In this document: positions 39,742 through 45,723 of the stretch, in pieces
Numbering within the stretch: position 1 is the first letter of the stretch
How the letters are laid out: the number at the start of each line of letters is the position of its first letter
Notes under the pieces: generated by a model
The model's input: only the letters and a program-made list of their open reading frames with translations
Told to the model about the DNA's origin: nothing
The model's database searches: none
Program-made: the position numbers and the translations under genes
Assembly (NCBI RefSeq): GCF_013204855.1
Contig: NZ_JABMKZ010000051.1
Coordinates: 1 to 45,723 of the forward strand
Length of the DNA stretch: 45,723 nt
Direction of reading: 5' to 3'
Source of the DNA: Paenibacillus alba
GTDB lineage: Bacteria; Bacillota; Bacilli; Paenibacillales; NBRC-103111

Positions 39742-40188
39742 TTGAGTATGGAACAAAACTATGAATTGCCCCCTAATTTCGAGGAATTAAAAAAATCAGC
39801 CAGCCGCACCTCCAATTGGAGAGAACGCCTGGATGCTGTTGAACAATTAGGTCAGTGGAATGATCAACAAACGATCAATATCCTGGCACGGATTCTGAAG
39901 AACGATGCGGTGTATCCCATCCAGGAGGCGGCATATCGCAAACTGCGAGCATTCGGAGAAGATGCGCAGCTGCCCCCACGCAAAAAAGGCGATTTGATTA
40001 AAGGCGCAGGCAAGGTTTTTGTGCGGATTAAAAAGAGCCTGCCTGAAGGTCATACGTATGAAGAATTCAAAGAAAAGCTGCAAAAGACAAGAAGCGACGT
40101 ATACGACACCTATGAAGGCGACAAAGGGTCGGACTTTGATGTTTGGCTTGAAGCGATGTGGAATTCCTTGCTGAGCGTGAAGGCATGA
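39742..40188 (+). CDS. Conserved protein with HEAT-repeat-like N-terminus
   Basis: A 148-residue cytoplasmic protein. Residues about 15-70 (NWRERLDAVEQLGQWNDQQT, then ILARILKNDAVYPIQEAAYR, KLRAFGE) form two helical repeats of the HEAT/PBS-lyase type. The rest (about 75-148) is charged and ends in DFDVWLEAMWNSLL. Function unknown. AAAAGGAG places the start at the TTG of 39742; the ATG two codons later lies too far from it. Its stop overlaps the start of a 51-residue gene (ATGA), so they are translated together. Confidence 0.7.
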   Translation: MSMEQNYELPPNFEELKKSASRTSNWRERLDAVEQLGQWNDQQTINILARILKNDAVYPIQEAAYRKLRAFGEDAQLPPRKKGDLIKGAGKVFVRIKKSLPEGHTYEEFKEKLQKTRSDVYDTYEGDKGSDFDVWLEAMWNSLLSVKA

Positions 40189-40340
40189 GCAAGAGCAAGG
40201 GCGGAACGGGTAGAGGAACAGACAAAAAGGGCTGGGATCGCTGGCAAGCGAGTGCCAATCGCGCGAAAAGCGCCCCGAAGCCGTATAAGAGCAAAGGCTT
40301 GAAGGCAGCCGCGGAAGCTGCCAAGAACGCCTCCAAATAA
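40185..40340 (+). CDS. Small basic protein (51 residues)
   Basis: MSKSKGGTGRGTDKKGWDRW opens a strongly basic, Gly/Lys/Ala-rich peptide with no Cys and no membrane segment; the second half is Ala/Lys-rich and probably helical. Its ATG overlaps the stop of the HEAT-like gene and a strong terminator follows at once, so it is the second gene of a two-gene unit. Composition suggests nucleic-acid binding, but it is not a recognisable SASP. Function unknown. Confidence 0.6.
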   Translation: MSKSKGGTGRGTDKKGWDRWQASANRAKSAPKPYKSKGLKAAAEAAKNASK

Positions 40341-40377
40341 AATGAACCCTCGGCAGCTTGCCGGGGGTTCATTTTAT
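40339..40377. terminator. Terminator after the small basic protein
   Basis: Stem AAAATGAACCCTCGGCA/TGCCGGGGGTTCATTTT with a tetraloop-sized loop; near-perfect and symmetrical, so it could act on both strands. Confidence 0.88.
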
Positions 40378-40459
40378 TCCCATCCGCGCGCATAATTTAG
40401 ATGAAATCAACGCAACTTATCGAAGTTACCAAACTTATTGATTCAAAGGAGACTTCGAG

Positions 40460-41092
40460 ATGCAGCAGCAGAACCCTTACAACAATGCGCAGCAAGGTGA
40501 ACATTATATGAATCATGGCGGTCATGAGGTTTTTGATTTGCATGAAGTACTGGCTAGTACGATCAACTTACTGGATCAATTCATGATGTTCCGGCAGTTT
40601 GTTCAAGATCCTGAGCTTCTGGATATTCTGGATCGCCAGTACAATTTTACGTTGTTCCATTACAATTTAACCGCTGAATGCTTTGCGACAGGGCAGAAGC
40701 CAAGTCATGAAACAGGTACTTACCTGATTCGTAATTTGTCGCAGCCGGTTTATGGGATCAAGCCAACCCAGCCGAAGAAACCGAACCAATCGCTGGCTGA
40801 CGTGAAGGATGCAGGCATCAGCGCCCATATGCTAGGCCTTGTGAAATCCCAAGCCTCATTGCTAACGATGACGGCTGTCGAAGTGACGAATCCTGCGGTT
40901 CGTCGTGTATTGGCTTCTCAAGTACAGAACTTTATTGAAATGGCTTATGAAATATTTCTATATCAAAATAGAAATACCTATTACCAAGTTCCACGATTGG
41001 AAATTTCCGATATGCAAAAAATGCTCAATACCTTCGTTCCAGCACAAGGTATGCCGCAAATGCCTCCGAATAACAGACCTTCTCTGCACTAG
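40460..41092 (+). CDS. CotF-like spore coat protein
   Basis: A 210-residue protein. The N-terminus is Gln/Asn-rich (MQQQNPYNNAQQGEHYMNHG); the body (about 24-180) is all helical and matches the CotF coat family, for example STINLLDQFMMFRQFVQDPE and RQYNFTLFHYNLTAECF, and the end is Pro/Met-rich. CotF-type proteins belong to the spore coat, so expression in the mother cell late in sporulation is expected. AAAGGAGAC precedes the start; a terminator follows at 41109. Confidence 0.82.
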   Translation: MQQQNPYNNAQQGEHYMNHGGHEVFDLHEVLASTINLLDQFMMFRQFVQDPELLDILDRQYNFTLFHYNLTAECFATGQKPSHETGTYLIRNLSQPVYGIKPTQPKKPNQSLADVKDAGISAHMLGLVKSQASLLTMTAVEVTNPAVRRVLASQVQNFIEMAYEIFLYQNRNTYYQVPRLEISDMQKMLNTFVPAQGMPQMPPNNRPSLH

Positions 41093-41108
41093 CAGCAGAA
41101 GAGAGATG

Positions 41109-41147
41109 AACCAGCATCGGTCCCATGGACCTTGCTGGTTTTTTTCT
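41109..41147. terminator. Terminator between CotF-like and YqcI/YcgG genes
   Basis: Stem AACCAGCA/TGCTGGTT with inner GGTCC/GGACC, then seven T residues. It separates two converging genes and overlaps the very end of the second. Confidence 0.88.
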
Positions 41148-41892
41148 AATCCTTCTTGTGCATGGAGCTAAAGGGGCATTTCGCTGCTACCGTTTCATCA
41201 TCGCGCAGAAAATATTGCTCCCACTCCAAATTATCCGCCTGACCATACCATTTCAGGGAGGGGTGTGCAGGCACGCCGTCGTATGCCACTAATTTTTGGC
41301 GAATTTGCTTTTTCATATTGCGTCCAAAGGGGGTCGAATCATTAATCTCAGCGAATACCCACCTCGGCTGGAACGTGATGAGGAAATGAGAAGTATGCCG
41401 ACTTTTTCTGACTTGATGGGCTGGTGTTCCACAGAAAGCGAAATAGGGATGACCGCTAAAGCAAAACTCCCAGGAATGATGAGAAGGATCACTTGCAATG
41501 TGACCTGGCCAGGGAAGCTGGTCTTTGGCGCTGACGCGGCTCAGTACGGACCAGAAAAGCTGCTCGTAGTCTTCTACCGCGTAGTCATTCCTCATGTCAT
41601 CCGGAGTTTGGAAAAAAATAACGAGCGAAGCATATTTCCCTGTCTCCCGGGAGCAATCGCCATATTGCCGCAAAAGCGTGGCAACCTCGTCAATGGCTTC
41701 GTCCAATCGTGGATCGGCTGCGAATCCGAAGCGCAAGCTGTCAGAGAGAAAGCCCTGCCGCCCTGGAATGCAGGGATACATGCGGGCTTCATCAGCAATC
41801 ATATCTCCAAACTGGCTAAAAGCATCCTGCTGCCACTCGGGCAGCTCGCTCAGATGACGATCGAGCCAAGTTTTCGCGTTTAAAAGAACCAT
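41146..41892 (-). CDS. YqcI/YcgG family protein (possible heme N-oxygenase)
   Basis: A 248-residue cytoplasmic protein of the YqcI/YcgG family (PF08892). Signatures include YPCIPGRQGFLSDSLRFGF, WPGHIASDPSHHSWEFCFSG and HPYFAFCGTPAHQVRKSR, with several conserved His and a Cys. Characterised relatives (the guanitoxin enzyme GntA and arginine N-hydroxylases) are heme-dependent oxygenases acting on guanidino nitrogens; that activity is a possibility here. AAGGAGGGG 9 bases upstream supports the ATG at 41892. It follows a DUF1989 gene on the same strand, 77 bases behind, so the two may share a transcript. Confidence 0.8.
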   Translation of the reverse strand: MVLLNAKTWLDRHLSELPEWQQDAFSQFGDMIADEARMYPCIPGRQGFLSDSLRFGFAADPRLDEAIDEVATLLRQYGDCSRETGKYASLVIFFQTPDDMRNDYAVEDYEQLFWSVLSRVSAKDQLPWPGHIASDPSHHSWEFCFSGHPYFAFCGTPAHQVRKSRHTSHFLITFQPRWVFAEINDSTPFGRNMKKQIRQKLVAYDGVPAHPSLKWYGQADNLEWEQYFLRDDETVAAKCPFSSMHKKD

Positions 41893-41969
41893 TAAGAACC
41901 CCTCCTTCATTCATTCGGAGCATATTATGCGAAGGAGGGTGGGTGGGTGAATGCCCACTTGCTGCTGTT

Positions 41970-42560
41970 TTACATAATTTCTACGTCAATCGGCGTACAT
42001 ACGAAGCCGTTGCAAGCACTTTCCGAACAGGGACAGGCAGATACCGCAACGATGAGATCCATCTCGGCCCGAAGCTCGATATAGTCGCCAGCTTTGGATA
42101 ATGGCCGCTCGACACTAATCTTTCCAGATGGATGAATAACCGTGTTCATAAACAAATTGAAAGGATACTGTTGATCGGGAGCGGGAATTTGGAAATCAGC
42201 GATCGCTTGATTCAGGTTATGAAAGCAGCTGGCATGCTCTTTTTTGTTGTAAAGCAGTTCATACATTTCCGAGCGGCAGGCGGCATTAATGAAATCATGA
42301 CGGCCAACGGTATCGGCAACAATCGTGAGTATAGGCTTATATGTCGTGCTGTACAGAATATCCCCCGGCTTAATATTGGTCGTACTAAGGGCATCAAGAG
42401 TAACACCCGGGTCCAGTCGTTCACTCAAATCGTTGGCGTTAAAAGCAATGAAATCGGCAACCTGCTCACCCTCTACATCCGTCACACGGACCACTTGTCC
42501 TTTATTCAGTCTAAACCCAAGACCTTGTGTGGCTGGAATTCGCCATTTCTGTTTAATCAT
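41970..42560 (-). CDS. DUF1989 / urea-carboxylase-associated family protein
   Basis: A 196-residue protein of the DUF1989 family (PF09347). It opens RIPATQGLGFRLNKGQVVRV and DVEGEQVADFIAFNANDLSE, has CRSEMYELLYNKKEHASCF and NLFMNTVIHPSGKI in the middle, and ends VAVSACPCSESACNGF, a Cys-rich metal-site-like segment. Two DUF1989 proteins form the carboxyguanidine deiminase of guanidine degradation; a single copy occurs in other settings with unknown roles. TCAGGAGGATATC supports the start. It is the first gene of a possible pair with the YqcI/YcgG gene. Confidence 0.85.
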   Translation of the reverse strand: MIKQKWRIPATQGLGFRLNKGQVVRVTDVEGEQVADFIAFNANDLSERLDPGVTLDALSTTNIKPGDILYSTTYKPILTIVADTVGRHDFINAACRSEMYELLYNKKEHASCFHNLNQAIADFQIPAPDQQYPFNLFMNTVIHPSGKISVERPLSKAGDYIELRAEMDLIVAVSACPCSESACNGFVCTPIDVEIM

Positions 42561-42776
42561 TGATATCCTCCTGATGGATTAGGTGACTGCTTTTAACAGT
42601 ATGGCTCTAGGAAGACGGTGTCATGCGCAAATCTAGTACTTTAGCAGCGGTGTTTGGTTCTAATAGACATAAGGGTATTTTTATCATACATCAATAGGTA
42701 TAATTGAAAGATAACACCCACCGTCATTCACTTATGGTCAGGAGGAGCTATCATCACCATTTTTATAAGCTTTCTA

Positions 42777-44183
42777 GTGAATATATGTATTTTGATCACC
42801 TGTGCGTATTTATTTAATTTAATTTTTAAATATACTTTGCAGCAAGCTTCCTGGAACGTTAGGCAGATTGCGCTTGTCGCTATTTTTATTTCATCCGGAT
42901 GGCTGACGATGTTTTTTGGGGTGAGAATATCAGAGCATATGCTGTTTGATTTACGTGCGCTGCCGCTCATTTTTGGCACCCTCTTTTTCCGGAAATATTA
43001 CCTTCTCCTCATTATCGGGTTAGGCATCGCCCTTGCCAGATATACGATTACCGGCATCAGTCCGCAGGCCTTTACTGGGTCAATAAACATCTTGCTGTTA
43101 AGTCTGCTGGCAGCATTCCTTGTGGCTTTATACCAACAAAGAAATTGGAGCTATAAGAAAAAAGCATTAATTTCCATCCTTTCTATCAACACGCTTCAGG
43201 TTATTGGGATTGCTAGTTTTGGTGCTGTAAAGACGAGCGTCTATCTAGCCACGGTTGGCATTTATACTTACCCCACCTGTCTTCTTCTCAGTGCTTTCTT
43301 TGTTTTTATCATTCGGGATTTCTACAGTGAACAGCTGCAAGCGAACAAGATCCGTAATATGAATATCATTTTGCGCAAACAAACGAAGCAGCTCCTTGAA
43401 TCCAAACGCGAGCTGGAGCAGCAGGCGCATCAGTTAACGCTGACGTCCACGTACAAATCCCAATTTATCGCGAATATGTCCCATGAATTTAAAACACCCT
43501 TGAACAGCATCATTGTCTTGTCTGAATTAATTCGGGAATTCGATGATCCAGCGAATTTTCAAGAAGTTAGTGAATATGCGGGTATTATTCATACCTCGGG
43601 CAATGAACTGCTGCTTATGCTCAATAGCGTATTGGATCTATCCAAAATTGAAGCGGGCAAAATGGACATCGTCTGGCAGCCTGTCGTGATGGAAGAGCTT
43701 ATTTACTACATAAGACAGCAATTTCAACCTTTGACAGATGCTCAAAAGCTGCGCTTTGACATAACGACTGCGCCCGATGTGCCGGCAATGATCCGAATGG
43801 ACGCTCAGAAGCTCAATCAAATTCTTCGTAATCTGATAATGAATGCAATTAAATTCACAGAGCAAGGGAGCATCAAGCTGGAAGTAGAAGTTCGCCCGAA
43901 TACAGATGCATCAGTTAATTGGATCGTCTTTACTGTCGATGATACAGGCATTGGCATTGCTTCGGACAAGCAGCAGCTCATTTTTGAAGCGTTTCAGCAA
44001 GGGGATGGCGCATCGAATCGCAAATATGGCGGAACGGGGCTTGGCTTGTCGATTAGCCTCCAGCTAGCCAAACTGCTCGGTGGATCCCTCTCTCTACAAA
44101 GTGAAAAAGATCAGGGAAGCCGCTTTTCCTTGAGTCTGCCCCTTCATGAATGGCATGCTCAAATGGAGGAAGCAGAAGAATAG
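42777..44183 (+). CDS. Sensor histidine kinase with LytS-like membrane domain
   Basis: At least 468 residues. About six transmembrane segments in the first 180 residues match the 5TMR-LYT sensor domain (FFGVRISEHMLFDLRALPLI is its landmark). A coiled coil (about 185-225) leads to the HisKA domain with phospho-acceptor His in NMSHEFKTPLNSI, and the HATPase with NLIMNAIKFTEQ, DDTGIGI and GGTGLGLS. No receiver domain or partner regulator gene is adjacent. The only good ribosome site, GGAGGAG at 42741, is 29 bases before the GTG at 42777; in-frame ATC 42753 or ATT 42759 would fit it better and complete the first membrane helix, so the true start may be non-canonical. Confidence 0.85.
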   Translation: MNICILITCAYLFNLIFKYTLQQASWNVRQIALVAIFISSGWLTMFFGVRISEHMLFDLRALPLIFGTLFFRKYYLLLIIGLGIALARYTITGISPQAFTGSINILLLSLLAAFLVALYQQRNWSYKKKALISILSINTLQVIGIASFGAVKTSVYLATVGIYTYPTCLLLSAFFVFIIRDFYSEQLQANKIRNMNIILRKQTKQLLESKRELEQQAHQLTLTSTYKSQFIANMSHEFKTPLNSIIVLSELIREFDDPANFQEVSEYAGIIHTSGNELLLMLNSVLDLSKIEAGKMDIVWQPVVMEELIYYIRQQFQPLTDAQKLRFDITTAPDVPAMIRMDAQKLNQILRNLIMNAIKFTEQGSIKLEVEVRPNTDASVNWIVFTVDDTGIGIASDKQQLIFEAFQQGDGASNRKYGGTGLGLSISLQLAKLLGGSLSLQSEKDQGSRFSLSLPLHEWHAQMEEAEE

Positions 44184-44256
44184 ATGCTTTTTTGCATCCA
44201 ATCTTTCACCTGTGTAAGATAGGGTTGTATCCATTTTTAGATGAGGAGGAACCTTG

Positions 44257-45330
44257 ATGGTGTTCGGTGCACGCGTGTGGAAGACGGGAATCGCCGTGGC
44301 TTTAGCCTTATACATAAGTGCTTGGCTTAATTTCACTCCTCCTGTTATCGCGGCCGTAGCAGCTATCTTTGCGATGCAGCCTTCGATCTACCGATCCTGG
44401 CGCTATTTTCTGGATCAGTTGCAGACGAATATTTTTGGCGCGGCGCTTGCTTTGCTAGCCGGCATGTTTTTTTCTAATAATGTCATTGCTATTGGAATTG
44501 TTTGTATCATTGTTATCATTATTAGTCTTAGAGTTGGAATGGAGGACACTATAGGTCTAACGCTGGTTACTGTCGTTGCGGTGATGGAGGCTTCCGGAGA
44601 GTGGCAATTTGCTGTTAACCGTTTGCTCCTTAGCTTGATTGGAATCGGCTGCGCCTTTGTCGTGAATGTGTTATTTTTTCCTCCTAAGCCCAAGCAGCAG
44701 TTTGCGGTACAAATTCAAAGTATTTTTGCGAAAATGTCGCTCCTCCTTCGAACCGTCATTTCGAACGAAATGAAGGAGAATATTTTCCGAGATGAGAAAG
44801 AAGGACTGCGAGGCTCGCTGAAATCCTTATCGGACAAGTACAGACTGATGGAGGAAGAGATTAAGAAGCTGAAGGGGAAAAAGAACGGATTCAGCCGCAT
44901 TCGAGAGCTTGTGGTCTATAAACAGAAGCTGCTTGTTATGTACAAAGGTCTCGAGGTTCTTGATGCCGTAGACGAGCATTACTTTCAGGCTGCGCCTACA
45001 GAAGCTATGGATGATTATTTCGATCATCATATGGAGAAGCTTATTAAGTTCCACGAGCATGTACTGTTGAAGTTTGATGACAAGCTCAAAGAAGATATTA
45101 CCGAGGGTTTGGAGATGGAGGCCGAGAATGAGCGTTTCATGACCGAGCTGATTGATCGCTATAACCAGCAGCCGACAGGTATGCTTCGATTATCGATTGT
45201 GGCAGCCGCCATGTACGACTATGGTCATCAGATCGCACGCTTGGATAAGCTTGTCGAGTACGATCATCGGGGAGAGGCGGAAGAGCGCGAACCTCTTGAA
45301 CTTCTGCTCAAAGGCATTTGGCTGAAATAG
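44257..45330 (+). CDS. Aromatic acid exporter-like membrane protein (ArAE_1)
   Basis: A 357-residue protein. Residues 1-145 hold about five transmembrane segments (RVWKTGIAVALALYISAWLN, PPVIAAVAAIFAMQPS), ending at a FFPPKPKQQF boundary; residues about 150-357 form a long charged helical cytoplasmic domain with coiled-coil character. This is the layout of the Firmicutes ArAE_1 family (PF06081), predicted exporters of aromatic acids. GAGGAGGA, 7 bases upstream, supports the ATG at 44257. It stands alone, with a terminator at 45348. Confidence 0.85.
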   Translation: MVFGARVWKTGIAVALALYISAWLNFTPPVIAAVAAIFAMQPSIYRSWRYFLDQLQTNIFGAALALLAGMFFSNNVIAIGIVCIIVIIISLRVGMEDTIGLTLVTVVAVMEASGEWQFAVNRLLLSLIGIGCAFVVNVLFFPPKPKQQFAVQIQSIFAKMSLLLRTVISNEMKENIFRDEKEGLRGSLKSLSDKYRLMEEEIKKLKGKKNGFSRIRELVVYKQKLLVMYKGLEVLDAVDEHYFQAAPTEAMDDYFDHHMEKLIKFHEHVLLKFDDKLKEDITEGLEMEAENERFMTELIDRYNQQPTGMLRLSIVAAAMYDYGHQIARLDKLVEYDHRGEAEEREPLELLLKGIWLK

Positions 45331-45347
45331 ATTTGCTTATCGTTTGA

Positions 45348-45395
45348 GGAGCCTCCTTGTTGTCAGAAGCATGCCGACAGCGGGAGGTTCTTTTC
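45348..45395 (+). terminator. Terminator before the next rRNA operon
   Basis: Stem GAGCCTCC/GGGAGGTTC, extended by TTGTC/GACAG, then TTTTC. It keeps upstream transcription out of the rRNA promoters. Confidence 0.75.
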
Positions 45396-45413
45396 ACAAA
45401 ATGAAAATTCGAT

Positions 45414-45442
45414 TTGCATTACGAAATTGGATGTGCTATATT
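45414..45442 (+). promoter_or_regulatory. rRNA operon promoter P1
   Basis: TTGCAT (45414-45419), exactly 17 bases, then TATATT (45437-45442), with A/T-rich sequence upstream of the -35. Confidence 0.75.
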
Positions 45443-45534
45443 ATGATTCTTGTTCCAAACGGGACGAGCAACAAGCCCAAAACAATAATCTGAACGTGTT
45501 GAATAACTTCACGAATGGATGAAAAAAATAAAGC

Positions 45535-45563
45535 TTGCAAATGAAAAATCAATATGGTATATT
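45535..45563 (+). promoter_or_regulatory. rRNA operon promoter P2
   Basis: TTGCAA (45535-45540), exactly 17 bases, then TATATT (45558-45563), 121 bases after P1 and of the same design. An A-rich tract (GAAAAAAATAAA) just upstream may act as an UP element. Confidence 0.8.
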
Positions 45564-45568
45564 ACTTC

Positions 45569-45723
45569 TCGCTGCTTCGGTAACACGGCAGCGAACGAAA
45601 GAAATTGATCTTTGAAAACTGAACAACGAGTGAGTAAGCACGAACGAGCAATCGTTCAAAAAGAGATTGTAAAATCTCGCTAGCAAGTCAATTGAGCATT
45701 TCAGCTTTCAGATATACGGACGA
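45569..45723 (+). other. Leader of the next rRNA operon, upstream of 16S
   Basis: A hairpin CGCTGC/GCAGCG (45570-45593) is followed by a boxA-like antitermination element, TGATCTTTGAAAACTGAAC (45607-45625), as in Bacillus rRNA leaders. A second hairpin, AGAGATT/AATCTC, follows. The 16S gene is not reached in the window. Confidence 0.75.

Noticed and set aside
41296..41883. A 195-codon forward frame opposite the YqcI/YcgG gene
   Set aside because: The reverse strand encodes a clear family protein with a good ribosome site; the forward frame is its shadow.

Overview
The window looks like chromosomal DNA from a spore-forming, low-to-mid GC Gram-positive of the Paenibacillus type. Reasons: a CotF-type coat protein, surface anchoring by SLH domains, YesM/YesN-type two-component proteins beside sugar ABC importers that carry no ATPase gene of their own, strong AGGAGG ribosome sites, and intergenic repeats. 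It lies between two co-oriented rRNA operons. It opens with a 5S rRNA gene and a 21-gene tRNA cluster (3-2288). It closes with tandem promoters and the leader of a following rRNA operon (45414-45723), whose 16S gene lies beyond the window.

Layout. 2334-3170: no intact gene; terminators, a 113-bp tandem repeat with four hairpins, and a decayed reverse-strand reading frame. 3171-7711: TenA (thiamine pyrimidine salvage), a small Cys-phosphatase and an M24 peptidase, then a LysR regulator divergent from an NCS2 permease. 7717-8104: a MITE-like repeat element. 8259-13118: sugar ABC operon 1 with an orphan AraC-type response regulator. 13244-13435: a small zinc-ribbon membrane protein. 13530-19495: a GntR regulator divergent from a phosphatase / ABC importer / metallophosphoesterase operon. 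19645-24596: a six-gene NAD+/ADP-ribose operon. 24597-25234: repeats, a chemotaxis-receptor remnant and TetR operators. 25235-25813: TetR regulator. 25886-39516: a YesM/YesN-type two-component system divergent from sugar ABC operon 2, which ends in a 2221-residue surface enzyme carrying both GH3 and GH30 domains. 39742-45330: small conserved genes, a CotF-like coat protein, a YqcI/YcgG plus DUF1989 pair, a LytS-like histidine kinase and an aromatic-acid-exporter-like protein.

The locus I find most exciting is 19645-24596. A NUDIX/winged-helix regulator of the NrtR type leads a tight operon of a small HAD protein, a short divergent PRPP-synthetase homologue, a NAMPT homologue, a NADAR protein and an ADP-ribosylglycohydrolase. 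A PRPP-synthetase-like gene beside a NAMPT-like gene is the layout of the phage NARP1 pathway, where such proteins are really Adps and Namat and rebuild NAD+ from ADP-ribose and nicotinamide. Here the pair sits with two enzyme families that release ADP-ribose from macromolecules, which suggests a chromosomal ADP-ribose-to-NAD+ recycling or NADase-tolerance module. That is inference; a conventional NMN salvage operon is the main alternative.

Second in interest is the GH3-GH30 surface protein with its importer and two-component system. The divergent promoter region there holds four half-sites in two pairs, each pair with a 21-bp period, as expected for an AraC-type regulator. No intact insertion sequence, prophage or CRISPR array was seen. 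All functional calls rest on motif and family recognition by eye; no database search was run.
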